This document shows positions 9,465 through 19,359 of a stretch of 64,000 bases of DNA, piece after piece. The DNA lies in assembly GCA_024707255.1 (NCBI GenBank), contig JANQAC010000001.1, positions 2,046,001 to 2,110,000 of the forward strand, in the 5' to 3' direction. The translations under genes and the position numbers were made by a program. Positions within the stretch are counted from its first letter, which is position 1. The number at the start of each line of letters is the position of its first letter. The DNA is from Asticcacaulis sp. (GTDB lineage: Bacteria > Pseudomonadota > Alphaproteobacteria > Caulobacterales > Caulobacteraceae). The notes below the pieces were generated by a model. That model had not been told where the DNA came from and did no database searches. It saw only the letters and a list, made by a program, of their open reading frames with translations.

Positions 9465-10013
9465 TTACGGCGTCATCACGCATTTGATGCAGCCATCCTT
9501 CTTGTCGCGGAAGGTTTTGTAGAGGTCCGGCGCGTCGTCCAGCGAGCCGCGATGTGTAATGACGAAGCTTGGATCGATTTCGCCCTTTTCGATCTTCTCC
9601 AGCAAAATCGGAAGATAACGATGCACGTGGGTCTGGCCGGATTTCAGTGTGAGCCCCTTGTTGACGAAGGCGCCGAAGGGTAACGCTTCAAACTGGTCGT
9701 GGGCGTTGAAGACCATGACGGGCACGTCAAACTGGCGGGCCGGTCGGCTGGCAGACGGATGCAGCCCTACAACAAAGAAGGCCTCGCCGGCAAAGCTAAG
9801 CGAGAAATTCTTGTCGGCTACGTCCGGACTGACGCGGGGATCGTAGCTGTGACCAGCCTTCGCGTCCAGGGTTTCAAGGGCTTGAATACGGCGCCACATG
9901 GCGGCTTCAAATTGATCCTCGGTTAGGCGCTCAATCGCCAACACGCGGCAGATATCGATCGTGTCTGTTGAGGACTGTGCGGCGGTGGCAGCGGCCATGG
10001 GCGTGGCGCGCAT
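9465..10013 (-). pseudogene. Chimeric ORF: YqcI/YcgG fragment fused to alcohol dehydrogenase tail
   Basis: This open frame of 182 codons is a mosaic. Residues about 28-110 match the middle of the YqcI/YcgG (GntA-like) family, with the segments [15 protein letters not shown] and [10 protein letters not shown]. From residue about 111 (near base 9680) the sequence switches to the C-terminus of a zinc-dependent alcohol/formaldehyde dehydrogenase, with [12 protein letters not shown] and the ending GCIKCVMTP. The first 27 residues are only the antisense of the neighbouring MOSC fragment. No known domain is complete, so a functional product is unlikely; I infer recombination joining broken genes in frame. 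Confidence 0.6.
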
Positions 10014-10317
10014 TTATCCTTCATGGCTCGGCGCCAATCTCGCGACGAAAAATATTGCCAACCTCAGTGCGCTTCCGCCGTCGACCCGAATTTTGTTTCC
10101 GTCCGGCGCGACCCTGTTCATCACCGAAGAAAACGTGCCGTGCAAATACCCCGGCAAGGTCATTGCACAGGAATTTGGTCATCCGGAACTTGCCGGTGGG
10201 TTCGTCAAGGCGGCAATGCATCGGCGTGGCGTTCTGGCGCTTGTCGAGCGGGAAGGCCTGATCAACACGGACGATCGGCTGAAACTGATAATGCCCAGAC
10301 CTCGTGCCGCCCTTTAG
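9916..10317 (+). pseudogene. N-terminally truncated MOSC-domain protein
   Basis: The C-terminal part of a MOSC (molybdenum cofactor sulfurase C-terminal-like) domain is clear. Segments [25 protein letters not shown] and EENVPCKYPGK, with the conserved cysteine, are typical. Family similarity extends upstream of the GTG at 9961 to about 9916, where an in-frame stop cuts it off. The N-terminal half is therefore absent. It overlaps the N-terminus of the chimeric frame on the other strand, and the breakpoint lies around 9915-9940. Confidence 0.6.
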
Positions 10318-10449
10318 GTAGGGAGAGGCGGTGGTCACGGCAGGCGCATTATGCCGAGATATAAATGCCTTCATTACAATTTCGGGCCCTGAAGCGCGCT
10401 GCATTTGAATCCGAGCCGCACTAATGTCGCCGGGAAAAGGGGAGCCCAT

Positions 10450-10764
10450 ATGCCATTAGCTGTTAAACACATCTCACACGACGAGCCAGACGCGCATGAC
10501 GAGGCGGCTTTGACGACGGAGGAGCGCCTTACCCAGTTTGTGCGCAATGAAATCGATCGCGCTCTCCGCGACGTTGATCGCCGGAAACGCCTGGCCGAAG
10601 CCGAGCTTGAGCAGCGTGCGCGTCGTGCTTCCAAGCGAATTGTCACGTCGGGCCACCGTCTTGAGCGGTCACTGCGCCATAAAACGGCGCCAGGCTTACC
10701 CGTAGCCATGGGGCTCGCCATCATCGGCGCCGCTTGGTTCCTCACACGTGATTCCAGGAGTTGA
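10450..10764 (+). CDS. Small hypothetical protein with C-terminal membrane anchor
   Basis: Protein of 104 residues, not recognised. The ATG at 10450 follows a purine-rich GGGAAAAGGGGAG stretch and is preferred over 10405. The body is charged and probably helical (residues about 20-75, rich in Glu, Arg and Ala, coiled-coil-like). A hydrophobic segment near the end (PVAMGLAIIGAAWFL) would anchor it in the inner membrane. The next gene starts 2 bases after its stop. Confidence 0.65.
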   Translation: MPLAVKHISHDEPDAHDEAALTTEERLTQFVRNEIDRALRDVDRRKRLAEAELEQRARRASKRIVTSGHRLERSLRHKTAPGLPVAMGLAIIGAAWFLTRDSRS

Positions 10765-10766
10765 TT

Positions 10767-11252
10767 ATGGACGACCGTCAGACTGTAGAGCATTCTCCCG
10801 AGGCCGCCGCCTTCCAAGGGGGCGACCGCGTGCCGTCTATTACGCCGCAAGGGCAGGCCATGAACCAGTCCATCAGCGAACCTGACCAGGTGAAGGCCGT
10901 GCCCAAGGCGCCCGGTAGTACGGGGCAGGAGTGGCTTTCTGATGCCCCTGACGCAGGGCCTAGCCAAGAGGGCGGTTACGGCGTGACGCCGCCAGCATCG
11001 ACGCCGGACAACCGCGTCCATCAAGGTGGCGACCCGGCATTGGATGGCGATGCGCAATATGGCGCTTCGCCACTGCGCACCGCGCGTTATGATGAGAACC
11101 ATGAGGCCAATGCGGATATCGCAAATGGAAAAACAAAGTCGGGGCATCACGGCGCCCAGGCCCGATATCCGAAGCCGGGTGATGTGGTGAACGGGCCGAC
11201 AGGTCACGATGAACAACAGCAGTCTCGTGACCTTGCCAAGAACGGCCGTTAA
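10767..11252 (+). CDS. Hypothetical low-complexity hydrophilic protein
   Basis: Protein of 161 residues, function unknown. It is rich in Gly, Pro, Asp, Gln and Ala with no predicted membrane segment, and is probably largely disordered. AGGAG at 10756-10760, inside the end of the preceding gene, supports the ATG at 10767. It forms a two-gene unit with the anchored protein upstream. Such proteins are often stress-induced in alphaproteobacteria, but nothing here shows that directly. Confidence 0.6.
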   Translation: MDDRQTVEHSPEAAAFQGGDRVPSITPQGQAMNQSISEPDQVKAVPKAPGSTGQEWLSDAPDAGPSQEGGYGVTPPASTPDNRVHQGGDPALDGDAQYGASPLRTARYDENHEANADIANGKTKSGHHGAQARYPKPGDVVNGPTGHDEQQQSRDLAKNGR

Positions 11253-11299
11253 TCCCGCGGGCAGCGAAGCCACTCCCTACCCTGACCAAAAACGACACC

Positions 11300-11770
11300 A
11301 TGCACATAGTTACCTTCACGGCGCTTGCCGATTTTCCGGCGCTCCTGAACGCGCATCTGCGCGCGTTCCCGGAAAACAAAAACACGTTCGAGGGCCCCAT
11401 CGCCGGCTGTGACGCGGCCGCGGGCGACATTTTTGTCCGGGACATTCTCGCCTTTGAAACCCATGTGTTTCACACGAAACTCCGCGCAATGCTCGAGAAC
11501 GACGACCCCACACTGAACATGACGCCCGAAGTGGAGCTCGAAGCGGGCGAGACTGCGGACGCCACCGAAGACGTCGTCCCGTCGTTCGAGGCGGCGCGAA
11601 AGCGGACACTCAGCATCCTGGCGGATCTGACGGATGACCAGTGGGGACGGCGCGCTACGATCGACGGGACGAGTATCACGGTCATCGGTCTCGTTCATCT
11701 GCTAAGCGCCCATGACTGGACGCAGCTGGCAGACCTTCAGCGGCGCCTGGCCGCGTGTAACGCGCCCTGA
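11300..11770 (+). CDS. DinB-like domain protein
   Basis: Protein of 156 residues resembling the DinB/YfiT-like four-helix bundle superfamily, many of whose members bind metal and some of which use low-molecular-weight thiols. The last helix carries a family-type histidine pattern (GLVHLLSAHDWTQ), and the middle has the SFEAARKRTLSIL helix. Function cannot be assigned further. The ATG at 11300 is the first in frame, and no strong ribosome binding site is visible. Confidence 0.65.
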   Translation: MHIVTFTALADFPALLNAHLRAFPENKNTFEGPIAGCDAAAGDIFVRDILAFETHVFHTKLRAMLENDDPTLNMTPEVELEAGETADATEDVVPSFEAARKRTLSILADLTDDQWGRRATIDGTSITVIGLVHLLSAHDWTQLADLQRRLAACNAP

Positions 11771-11801
11771 AACTCCCAGTCCGCGGCAGTGCACCGAGGC
11801 G

Positions 11802-13055
11802 TTATTCTGCGAATAAAGCTGTGGCGAACAGGTGGATTTCCGCATTGTAGATCTGGTGCTGCTCGAGAAAACCCATGTGGTTCGCGCCCTCTATTTCATG
11901 CACGACGGCGCTCGGTGTCTGGGCGGCGAGCTCGTAGCTCTTTTTCGCACGCGTGATGATGTCAATACTTCCGGCGAGAATAAGGACGGGAGCCTCGTGT
12001 GCGCCGAGGGCGCCGGTGGCATCCCAGCGGAACATGGACAGGTTACCTTGCGCCTGGTGTCCTGGCGCGTTGCGCGTGCTCAGCAAGGTCGTGTGCGCCA
12101 GTTGGCTGCGGGTCACGAATTTACCGAATGCGATCCGGTTGGCGAGGTGCGCAGACCCGCTGAAATAGCTCTGCCACGCGCTCAGCCAGGCCAGAGGACT
12201 GAGGAGTTTGGTCATGAGCATCATCGGCTCGATGAGTGGAAACCGCAAAGCGACAGCGAGGGGGTCGAGGATCATGGCATGGAGCGGATTGTTGTTGGTC
12301 GTGTTGACCAGGACAACGCCGGCAACGTGCTTGTCATACACGGCTGGATAATCGCGGGCGAAGGTCTGTGTCGTCATCCCGCCGATGCTGTGACCGACCA
12401 GAACCACCCTGTCGCGGTTGGACCAGGCGATGACCGCCGCCAGATTGTCGGCAAATTCCGACAGATGGACGCCCTTTTGACCAGGATGAGACTTGCCCGT
12501 ACCTGGCAGGTCCCAGACGATGACCTGGAACGACTTCGACAGATCGCGTTTGCTGTAGCCCCATATGGTACTGTCCATGCCCCAGCCATGGGTGAGGATG
12601 AGGCAAGGCGCATCCGGCCTGCCCATGCGCTCGACGTACAATTTAGCACCATTGGCGCCCGGGATAATTTCGCCGTCGCCGCGCGTGGTATCAAGCGGGT
12701 CGTTGTCCGGTTTGGCGAGTAGCGGCTTCAGGACCACGCCGCCAAGCGCCGACCAGGCCAGGAGTCCGATCGCGGTCCATAGCCGCCAGTTTTCGCGGAT
12801 ATGGATGAGCCCGTCCGCTGTGCGCTGCCACTCGCCGTCATGCCATGTCCAGACGAGATAGCCCGCTGCCGCCAGGATGAAGAGGGATAGGGCGGATGTG
12901 AAAAACCGAACGATAAGAATAAGGGGAATGCGAAGACCTTCTTGATGGGTAGGGGTCCTGGCGCTCCAGGCTTCGGTCCTTTGACCTGAGACCGGCTTAA
13001 GCATGCTCGCGTAAGTATTCAGTGGGTGATCATCTTCGATACGTAATGAGGCCAT
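11802..13055 (-). CDS. Membrane-anchored alpha/beta hydrolase
   Basis: Protein of 417 residues with a two-part build. The first about 120 residues hold two hydrophobic segments (FFTSALSLFILAAAGYLVW and LWTAIGLLAWSALGG), so it is membrane-anchored. The rest is an alpha/beta-hydrolase fold with oxyanion motif HGWGMD, nucleophile elbow GHSIGG, a probable acidic residue in GSIDI and the histidine in GANHMGF. Substrate unknown; an esterase, lipase or epoxide-hydrolase-like role is possible. The start is uncertain; an internal ATG at 13004 is also possible. Confidence 0.8.
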   Translation of the reverse strand: MASLRIEDDHPLNTYASMLKPVSGQRTEAWSARTPTHQEGLRIPLILIVRFFTSALSLFILAAAGYLVWTWHDGEWQRTADGLIHIRENWRLWTAIGLLAWSALGGVVLKPLLAKPDNDPLDTTRGDGEIIPGANGAKLYVERMGRPDAPCLILTHGWGMDSTIWGYSKRDLSKSFQVIVWDLPGTGKSHPGQKGVHLSEFADNLAAVIAWSNRDRVVLVGHSIGGMTTQTFARDYPAVYDKHVAGVVLVNTTNNNPLHAMILDPLAVALRFPLIEPMMLMTKLLSPLAWLSAWQSYFSGSAHLANRIAFGKFVTRSQLAHTTLLSTRNAPGHQAQGNLSMFRWDATGALGAHEAPVLILAGSIDIITRAKKSYELAAQTPSAVVHEIEGANHMGFLEQHQIYNAEIHLFATALFAE

Positions 13056-13158
13056 CCGAATTGGTTACATATCGCCCTGCGACACGTGGGACCGCCTGAC
13101 GATCGCAAATGCGAAAGCTTTATCCCGATTGCGAAAACATCGTTCTGCGAATAAAACG

Positions 13159-13182
13159 CAACAACAACAACAACAACAACAA
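13159..13182. repeat. Trinucleotide microsatellite (CAA)8
   Basis: Eight uninterrupted CAA units lie in the 232-base gap between the divergent hydrolase and hemerythrin genes, about 105 bases upstream of the hemerythrin start. Tracts of this kind can change length by slippage and alter promoter spacing. Whether it does so here is unknown. Confidence 0.85.
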
Positions 13183-13287
13183 CTTATCGACTCATTATTG
13201 TTTGTACCGGGTGCGCGCCATATCAACCTTACGCGGGCTCCGTCACACTTAGGGCAACATTCACCGCTTAATGCACGAGGGACGATC

Positions 13288-13770
13288 ATGGATATCTACA
13301 AATACCTGAAAAAGGACCACGACAAGGTTGCCGACCTGATGGAACAGGTCGTTGCGACCAAGGATCTGACGGAACGCCAGTCCTTGTTCGAGACCATCAA
13401 GCTGGAGCTGACCCTTCATGCCGACACGGAAGAGCAAACCTTCTACAAGGCGATCGAAGATGCAACCCGCAGCAAAGCAGTCGAGGAAAAGGTGGAGCAT
13501 GCCAACGAAGAACACGATGAGATCCGCGAATATCTTGCCAAGCTGACCGATACGCCGCTGACCGAAGAGCTGTGGATCGAGACGTTCGGCGAATTCAAAC
13601 ACTCAGTCGCGCACCACGTCGAGGAAGAAGAAGGCGACATCTTCGAGAAGGCCAAGAAGTACCTTAGCCAGGATGAGGCCGTTCAGTTGGCTAAGGATAT
13701 GGATGCCCTGAAAAAGCAGGCGAAAAAGGACATGGCCGCGGTCGATCCGACGCTTGCTCCCGTCGCCTGA
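13288..13770 (+). CDS. Hemerythrin HHE-domain protein
   Basis: Cytoplasmic protein of 160 residues with a hemerythrin-like four-helix fold, probably binding a di-iron centre and involved in oxygen, NO or peroxide handling. Metal ligands are visible as H in KKDHDK, H/E in LHADTEEQTFY, E/H in NEEHDEI and H-H/E in VAHHVEEEE. The start at 13288 follows GAGG with 7 bases spacing; the frame is open further upstream, but that part would translate the CAA repeat as polyglutamine. A strong terminator follows. Confidence 0.9.
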   Translation: MDIYKYLKKDHDKVADLMEQVVATKDLTERQSLFETIKLELTLHADTEEQTFYKAIEDATRSKAVEEKVEHANEEHDEIREYLAKLTDTPLTEELWIETFGEFKHSVAHHVEEEEGDIFEKAKKYLSQDEAVQLAKDMDALKKQAKKDMAAVDPTLAPVA

Positions 13771-13787
13771 GCTATAAACTCATCCAT

Positions 13788-13821
13788 AAAAAAGCCGCCA
13801 CAGGTCCGTGGCGGCTTTTTT
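13788..13821. terminator. Strong bidirectional rho-independent terminator
   Basis: An A6 tract, an 8-base stem (GCCGCCAC/GTGGCGGC), a 6-base loop and a T6 tract. It sits between the convergent hemerythrin and EamA transporter genes and has a U-run in both directions. Confidence 0.93.
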
Positions 13822-13840
13822 ATGTCCTGTCAGCTTGATC

Positions 13841-14701
13841 TCAACTACCGCCTGAAAGGTGCACGAGGGCAATACCGATGGCGACACCGGCTACGCCCAA
13901 CCATCCCCCCATTCCCGGCTTGGCCTTGAGAAATAGGAAGGCGAGCACGACCGTAATCGCCGTCGATGCTGCACTCAGCGCTGTGACAACGGCAATCGAG
14001 CCGGTGGTTTGGCCAGCGACAAGCGCCGCGTAACCGCCGCCGGCTAATATGGCCGTGCCGAGGATCAGGCTAATATTCTTCAGATTCCCAGGTCTGACGT
14101 TTTCCCGTCTCAGGAGGCAGATCACGGCGACAATGGCCGTTGCCGAGAGATAATAGACCCAGAGTGCCGCCAGGGGACCAAAGACCGGAATACTGTATTT
14201 CCCCTGCAGCCAGAACCCGACGCCGTAAAGCAAGGCGGCGCCCGATGCCGGAAGCCAGCCTGACGTCTTTGCGGCCTTGGTCGCGCGTTCACCCGATCTG
14301 GCGGCCAGTATGGCGCCGATCACCGCCAGCAGCAGTCCCGCCCCGACACCGATCGTCATGGGCTCGCCGGTTGCGATCGCTAGCAGCGCGCTGACGGCGC
14401 CGTAACACGCCATTACGGGAGAGACGACCGTTATGCGGCCAATGGCCAGGCCATAGTAGAGACACCCTGTACCGGCGACGACCGCCAGATTGGAGGCCAT
14501 CAACAATAGCCAGTCCAAAGTTGCGCCGTCGGGGAATTTGTGGGTGGCCACAACAGCGATCGTCAAGACCGCGGACAGAAAGCCCTGTCCCCACAGCATC
14601 GTGGCCAGAACCCCGCTGGATTTGTTAGCAAAGCGTGCGACGAAATCGGTCACACCATAGAGCAGCGCGGATGCAACGCCGAAAAGGATGGCTTTATCCA
14701 C
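13841..14701 (-). CDS. EamA/DMT-family membrane transporter
   Basis: Integral membrane protein of 286 residues with ten predicted hydrophobic segments in two EamA repeats, the standard drug/metabolite transporter build. Substrate unknown; members export amino acids, sugars or metabolites. The GTG start at 14701 overlaps by one base the stop of the upstream SDR gene, so they are co-transcribed. It ends at the bidirectional terminator. Confidence 0.88.
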   Translation of the reverse strand: MDKAILFGVASALLYGVTDFVARFANKSSGVLATMLWGQGFLSAVLTIAVVATHKFPDGATLDWLLLMASNLAVVAGTGCLYYGLAIGRITVVSPVMACYGAVSALLAIATGEPMTIGVGAGLLLAVIGAILAARSGERATKAAKTSGWLPASGAALLYGVGFWLQGKYSIPVFGPLAALWVYYLSATAIVAVICLLRRENVRPGNLKNISLILGTAILAGGGYAALVAGQTTGSIAVVTALSAASTAITVVLAFLFLKAKPGMGGWLGVAGVAIGIALVHLSGGS

Positions 14702-15674
14702 TAATGCCCGGTCCTCAGAGATTTTCGCGCCTCATTCTCACGCTTCATCCGATCCCTCACGCCGTCATCGATGCCTTGGCCTGACAGCATCGGCTCATAA
14801 ATGGAACCGGTGGTGTGCGGCGACGCGGGGGCCTCATTGATTTGATATTTTTGCGCCAGGTTGGCGGAAAAGCTTTCGGTCGCGTCGGGCATCAGGTGAT
14901 GGGACAGGTCGGACGCCTTGGCCTTCCAGCCGACGGGCTTCTCTTCATCCGGATGCAGGGTGGCGTGGATGATGGCATCGACGACCGGATCGGGATCGTC
15001 CATCATGCCCATCCGGGGCGTGCCACCGCTATAGTTGGCGGCGTGTCCCCACCACGGCGTATCGACTGCCCACGGCATGATCGTCGAGACCTTGATCGTC
15101 TCCCACAGATCCGCGAGCCGCAGCTCTTCGTTTAGCACGCGTCCAGGCTCAGCACTCCGGCTTTCGACGCCGAGTATGAGCCCTGGTAGGCAAGGGGGAC
15201 TTCGCTATCGATTGAACCCAGATTGACGAGGGTGCCGTACCCTTGCGAGCGGAAGAGCTTAAGCGCGGCATGGCTGCCGAAAATGATCCCTTTGAGATTA
15301 ACGTCGATCAGCCGGGCGTGGTCTTCGATGGGAATGTCCCAGAACGGACCGATCGCGCCGACGCCAACAAAGTTAATCCAGACATCGACCGTGCCGAATT
15401 GGCGGACGGCTTCTTCCGACAGATATTGCACATCCTTGGGCTGGCTGATGTCGGTTGTGACCACGGACACCTGGCTGCCAGCTTCCGTCGCCTGTCGCGC
15501 CACGTCGTTCAGCGCTTCGGTGCGCCGTGCGGCAATGACGAGGTTTACCCCAGCCGTGGCCAGCTTCAAGGTAACGCCTCTGCCGAGACCGCTCGACGCG
15601 CCCAACAATACGTAAGTCTTGCCGGCTACGGCTTCACGGTGCGCCCGGCTTAAGGGCTTCGGCATCTGGCTCAT
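14701..15674 (-). CDS. SDR family oxidoreductase, frame broken once
   Basis: Short-chain dehydrogenase of about 324 residues when restored. The N-terminal part (start 15674) carries the cofactor motif GASSGLGRG and the catalytic YSASKAG. The frame then stops just after LSLD. The continuation NEELRLADLWETIKVSTIMPW lies in the next frame; one extra base near 15150 (GAC-GCG to GAC-CGC-GTG) joins them. I take this as a sequencing indel or recent mutation. Long C-terminal tails like this occur in SDRs of this subgroup. It is followed directly by the EamA gene. Confidence 0.8.
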
Positions 15675-15683
15675 TGTCGGTCC

Positions 15684-15938
15684 TTATTTGGCATGGTCAT
15701 GAAGGAAACGGGCAAGGCTGACTCTAAGATCGTCCGCATTGTGGGGTGTTGCGGAGGCCGCGTTGAACAGGCTTTCCTGCACATCGCGCGGCAACTCGAA
15801 CCAGCGAGTGAGGAGCGCGGCGCCGAGGGCCTGAAGCAGTTCCGTTTCGTGCTTTTCAAGGCTGTCCGGACTGAGGCTCCACGACAGGTAGGTCTGTCCC
15901 CCGTCAGCCGCCGCCGGGTCGCTTTTGATCGTTGTCAT
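15684..15938 (-). CDS. Small hypothetical protein
   Basis: Protein of 84 residues, not recognised. GGAG precedes the ATG at 15938 by a suitable distance. It is soluble, mixed alpha-helical by composition, with the segment ALLTRWFELPRDVQESLF. Its stop lies 9 bases before the SDR start on the same strand, so it heads a three-gene unit with the SDR and EamA genes. Confidence 0.65.
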   Translation of the reverse strand: MTTIKSDPAAADGGQTYLSWSLSPDSLEKHETELLQALGAALLTRWFELPRDVQESLFNAASATPHNADDLRVSLARFLHDHAK

Positions 15939-16130
15939 ATAAGGATCTCCGTTTCGGAAAATCTTAGCGAGGCCGTTGTAAGTTTGTCATGCCGGTTGCA
16001 TGGCGGACAGTAAGCGGCAGCTAAGTCCCGCGGCGTGCCGCATCGCCTCTTTACGACTGCCGCACACGACACGAGCGCGAACTTATATCCGGCCGCGTAC
16101 CTTGAAACCTCATCTCAAATGGAGCTTATC

Positions 16131-16427
16131 ATGTCATCGGAAACAGAGACGTTCGACGATACCACAGGTAACGGACCGTCAACCGCGTTTGCCGCTCCGT
16201 CGGATGGCGCCTTTCCATTGGATGGCGACACCGGAACGGTCGGCATCGTCGGGACGAATCCTGGCGACATCGACTCTGATGAAGACGGAACGGACGGCAC
16301 GCTTCCGGCTGAGCTCGAGGAAGATAACCTCGATGTCGATACAATAAGCGAAACGGCGGGAACGCAAGACGGGCCTGCGGTTGCCAATGGCACTACGCCT
16401 GTTGATCCGGGCGGAGACGTCCTCTGA
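16131..16427 (+). CDS. Small acidic hypothetical protein
   Basis: Protein of 98 residues, strongly acidic and rich in Asp, Thr, Gly and Glu, without a membrane segment; probably disordered. GGAG at 16121-16124 supports ATG 16131, and an upstream in-frame start at 16035 lacks such a site. Function unknown. Comparable acidic small proteins recur elsewhere in this window (31287-31697, 26109-26333). Confidence 0.6.
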   Translation: MSSETETFDDTTGNGPSTAFAAPSDGAFPLDGDTGTVGIVGTNPGDIDSDEDGTDGTLPAELEEDNLDVDTISETAGTQDGPAVANGTTPVDPGGDVL

Positions 16428-16595
16428 ACAAGGCTCTTGGGCGCGCTGAGCCAGCAGGCTTTTGACAGTCCGGGCTTGTAAGGGGCTGATGCCTTCTGTT
16501 CTAACGGCATCGCTTCCTTATGCCCTCCATGACCTTGTCGTTGCAGCCTAAGCCCTACCGGCTTCCGGCAACACAGCTCAAGGCGAGCCAACGAC

Positions 16596-17006
16596 ATGAC
16601 GAAAGACGACGCTGACAGGGCGATCTCTGCCGGCGTACCCGGTGTCTATACTTTCGTCGTTGAACAGTATGGTACCGTATCCGAATTCCTCCGCGAGTTC
16701 CGCCGTTACGAAGCTATATGCCGCTCGAAGGGCTATAACTTCGCGCCGTCCTTGAACGGTGCCGACGACCCGCCTTGCAACGCGTTCGACATTACGATCG
16801 ATCCGACTGGCGTTGCCATGCCCTTTGTTGCCCATAGCCGCAAGGACGTGTCGAGGAAAAGTGACGCGCTTGTGATGCCAGAGACGCGCCCTGGTCTGTT
16901 TATCAGGATTTTACAGGCCGTACGAAGACACTCATTCCGAATTTATTGGCGTTTCGTCAGTTGTGGAACGAGACCAGCTGGCCGTCCTTACAAACCCACG
17001 TCTTAG
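16596..17006 (+). CDS. Hypothetical protein, doubtful
   Basis: Open frame of 136 codons with no recognised domain. The N-terminal half (with YTFVVEQYGTVSEFLREFRRYE) looks protein-like. The C-terminal third is Arg/Pro-rich and may be out-of-frame sequence. An opposing 85-codon frame overlaps it. No convincing ribosome binding site was seen. Confidence 0.35.
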   Translation: MTKDDADRAISAGVPGVYTFVVEQYGTVSEFLREFRRYEAICRSKGYNFAPSLNGADDPPCNAFDITIDPTGVAMPFVAHSRKDVSRKSDALVMPETRPGLFIRILQAVRRHSFRIYWRFVSCGTRPAGRPYKPTS

Positions 17007-17076
17007 CGGTCAGTTTAATCAATACGCTGCGACCACCCCAAGGCCCTTAGCTGCCTAACTTGCAAAGGACATACCT

Positions 17077-19289
17077 ATGGCGAGCGATTTGAATGCCAGG
17101 CCAGATCATCCCGGTTTCACCTCGGAGACAATGGCCGTTAAAAAGGATTTTTCCGAGACGCTTCCCGTCCTGGAGACCTTTCAACTTGGTGATTTGACCG
17201 TCGAGGCCTCCCCGGCCGGGACACATTATGGATTGTTGTGCGCAGACCCGGCGAGGGTGCGATTGCGCTGCGCACCAATCCATGGCCGGGGCCGTATGAT
17301 CTAAAGCTTATCGAAAAAACAAATATCAACGCGCTCTGGGAAAACGAAGCCAGTGTCGGCAAATGGACGATTGAGCTAAGCTTTCACGACGACCGCGTGC
17401 TGCAGATAAAGGTGACCCTGGTGCCGGCCGTCGATCTTCTGCTCAATTTTTGGCCGCGTGATGTGTTCGTGCTCGATAAGGAGGATAACCCCTTACTGGC
17501 GCGCGGCCGCGTCGAAGCGGCGCAACGCGGCGTAAACGGCGGCGTCTGTTATTTCTGTCTGGAGGAGCCTCTATTCGGTAACGTTCTATACGCGCAGAAT
17601 CTTACCGCGCTCAATCCGTATTACCTGCAGACCAAAACCAAACCCGATGGCGTCGTAGGCGGTGAATGGCCTGAATTAGGCTATCAGCCGCCGACGGGCC
17701 CCATGGCCAACAATCCGCCGGTTCATCCTCTGAAAAAGGGTCAGGAAGTCGTCGTGTCCGACGCCCTGCTGACCTTCAGCACCGGTTGCGCCGACTCAGA
17801 GATCGACAGTGCGCGCAAGTTCATTGAGATGCTGGCGACCGTATATCCGTACCTGAGCCGGCCTGAGCCCAAATTTCACGATTGGCGGGAACGGGCAAAG
17901 CAGACGGTCAAAGACCTCGAGACTTCACCGGACGCGACCGTCAAGCATTACGGCCATACCTATCTCCATCCCTATGTGGCCGCCGAATATCCGGACAGCA
18001 TGGTGCAGATGACGGTGCTCTCGACTTTGCGGGAATACGAATTGAACTGGGGGCCGCAAGGCTCGCTCGGTGACAATCTGCAAGAGGGGATTGGCCGATT
18101 CTACGACGACAAGCTTCAAACGATTCGCCGATACCTGCCGAATGTCGGCGACGACAAGAATGCCAATGCCGTCGATTCCTGGTACCTCTACCATCCGCTA
18201 ATGAATCTCGCCCGCCTGGCTAAGGGCGGTGACAAAAAGGCTGAGACTATTTTCAGAGATTCCCTCGACTTTGCGGTCAAGGCGGCAAGGCATTTCAAAT
18301 ACAAATGGCCGATCCAGTACGACATCACTGATTTATCGGTGATCACCGACGCGCGAAAGCCCGACGGGCTGGGTCAGACCGACGTCGGCGGCATCTACGC
18401 TTATGTCATGCTGCAGGCTTGGGACCTTACAGGTGAAGACCAGTATCTCGACGAGGCCAAGGCGGCGCTGCACACCCTCAAGAACGAGCGCTTCGAGCTC
18501 GCCTATCAGACCAACTTGACGGCTTGGGGCGCGGTTGCCTGTCTGAAGCTGTGGGTGCTGGATAAGTCGTCGGACTACATGGACCAGAGCCTGGCATTTA
18601 TCGCCAGCTTTCTGCACAATTGCGAACTCTGGGATTCAGAAATTGGCTTCGCCAGCAAGTACACCAACTTCTTCGGGGTCACCTGCCTTCACGACGCGCC
18701 ATACATGGCCGCCTATGAATGCTTCGAAGCGTTTGCCGCTTTCGACGAATACCTAAGGGTGGGCGGCGAAGAGATTTTGCCCGCAGTCAAACTCTTGCTT
18801 AGTGAGTTTCGAAGATATGCGCTCGACTTCACCTGGTATTTCTATCCGGATGCTTTGCCTGACGAGGTCGTCGCCAAGGACAATATACGCAACGGACATA
18901 TCGATCGGAAGCTGTCGTTTCCGCTGGAGGATCTTTACGGTGACGGCCAGCCCGCCGGGCAAGTGGGGCAGGAGATATACGGGTGCGGCGGAGCATTTAT
19001 CTTCGCGTCGCGCGCATTCTACAAATGCGGCGACGCACCGTTCACGATCTTCGCCGACTATCCGATCGACGTGACGCCCGTCGACGCCGGTTCTGCCGAG
19101 ATACGCGTGCTTGGGCCCGCCCCGATGAAGGGACGCGTCCGGCTCTTGCAACAGGGCCGCGCCGGGTTGCCGCGTATCCATATTGTGGATAAGGACACGG
19201 GGGGAACGGTTACGGCGAGAGAGCGGGGCGAAGATTTCCGGGACTATGAGGTTCCCGCTGATGGCAGGTTAGTCTTGACCTGGTCGTAG
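17077..19289 (+). CDS. (alpha/alpha)-toroid protein, glycoside-hydrolase or epimerase-like; frame broken once
   Basis: Large protein of about 737 residues when restored; exact family not recognised. The middle (WYLYHPLMNLARLA, IYAYVMLQAWDLTGEDQYLD, repeated aromatic helices) resembles (alpha/alpha) barrels of glycoside hydrolases and glucuronyl C5-epimerases. A beta-rich region lies before it, and a beta-type tail after it. AAGGA precedes ATG 17077. The first 53 codons lie in one frame and the rest in another; one missing base near 17236 reconnects ...THYGLL to RRPGEGAIALR. No signal peptide was seen. The membrane-protein gene follows after 71 bases. Confidence 0.65.
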
Positions 19290-19359
19290 CGCGTTGACGG
19301 TTTGGAAGAGCGCCGCTTGACCGCTCCAACGGCTGCCCGATACACCTATAGTTCGCACA

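Noticed and set aside
10374..11273. Minus-strand open frame of 299 codons
   Set aside because: Arg/Ser-rich with no domain; antisense to two small plus-strand genes that have good ribosome binding sites.
11832..12722. Plus-strand frame of 296 codons
   Set aside because: Antisense of the alpha/beta hydrolase, whose catalytic motifs are clear on the other strand.
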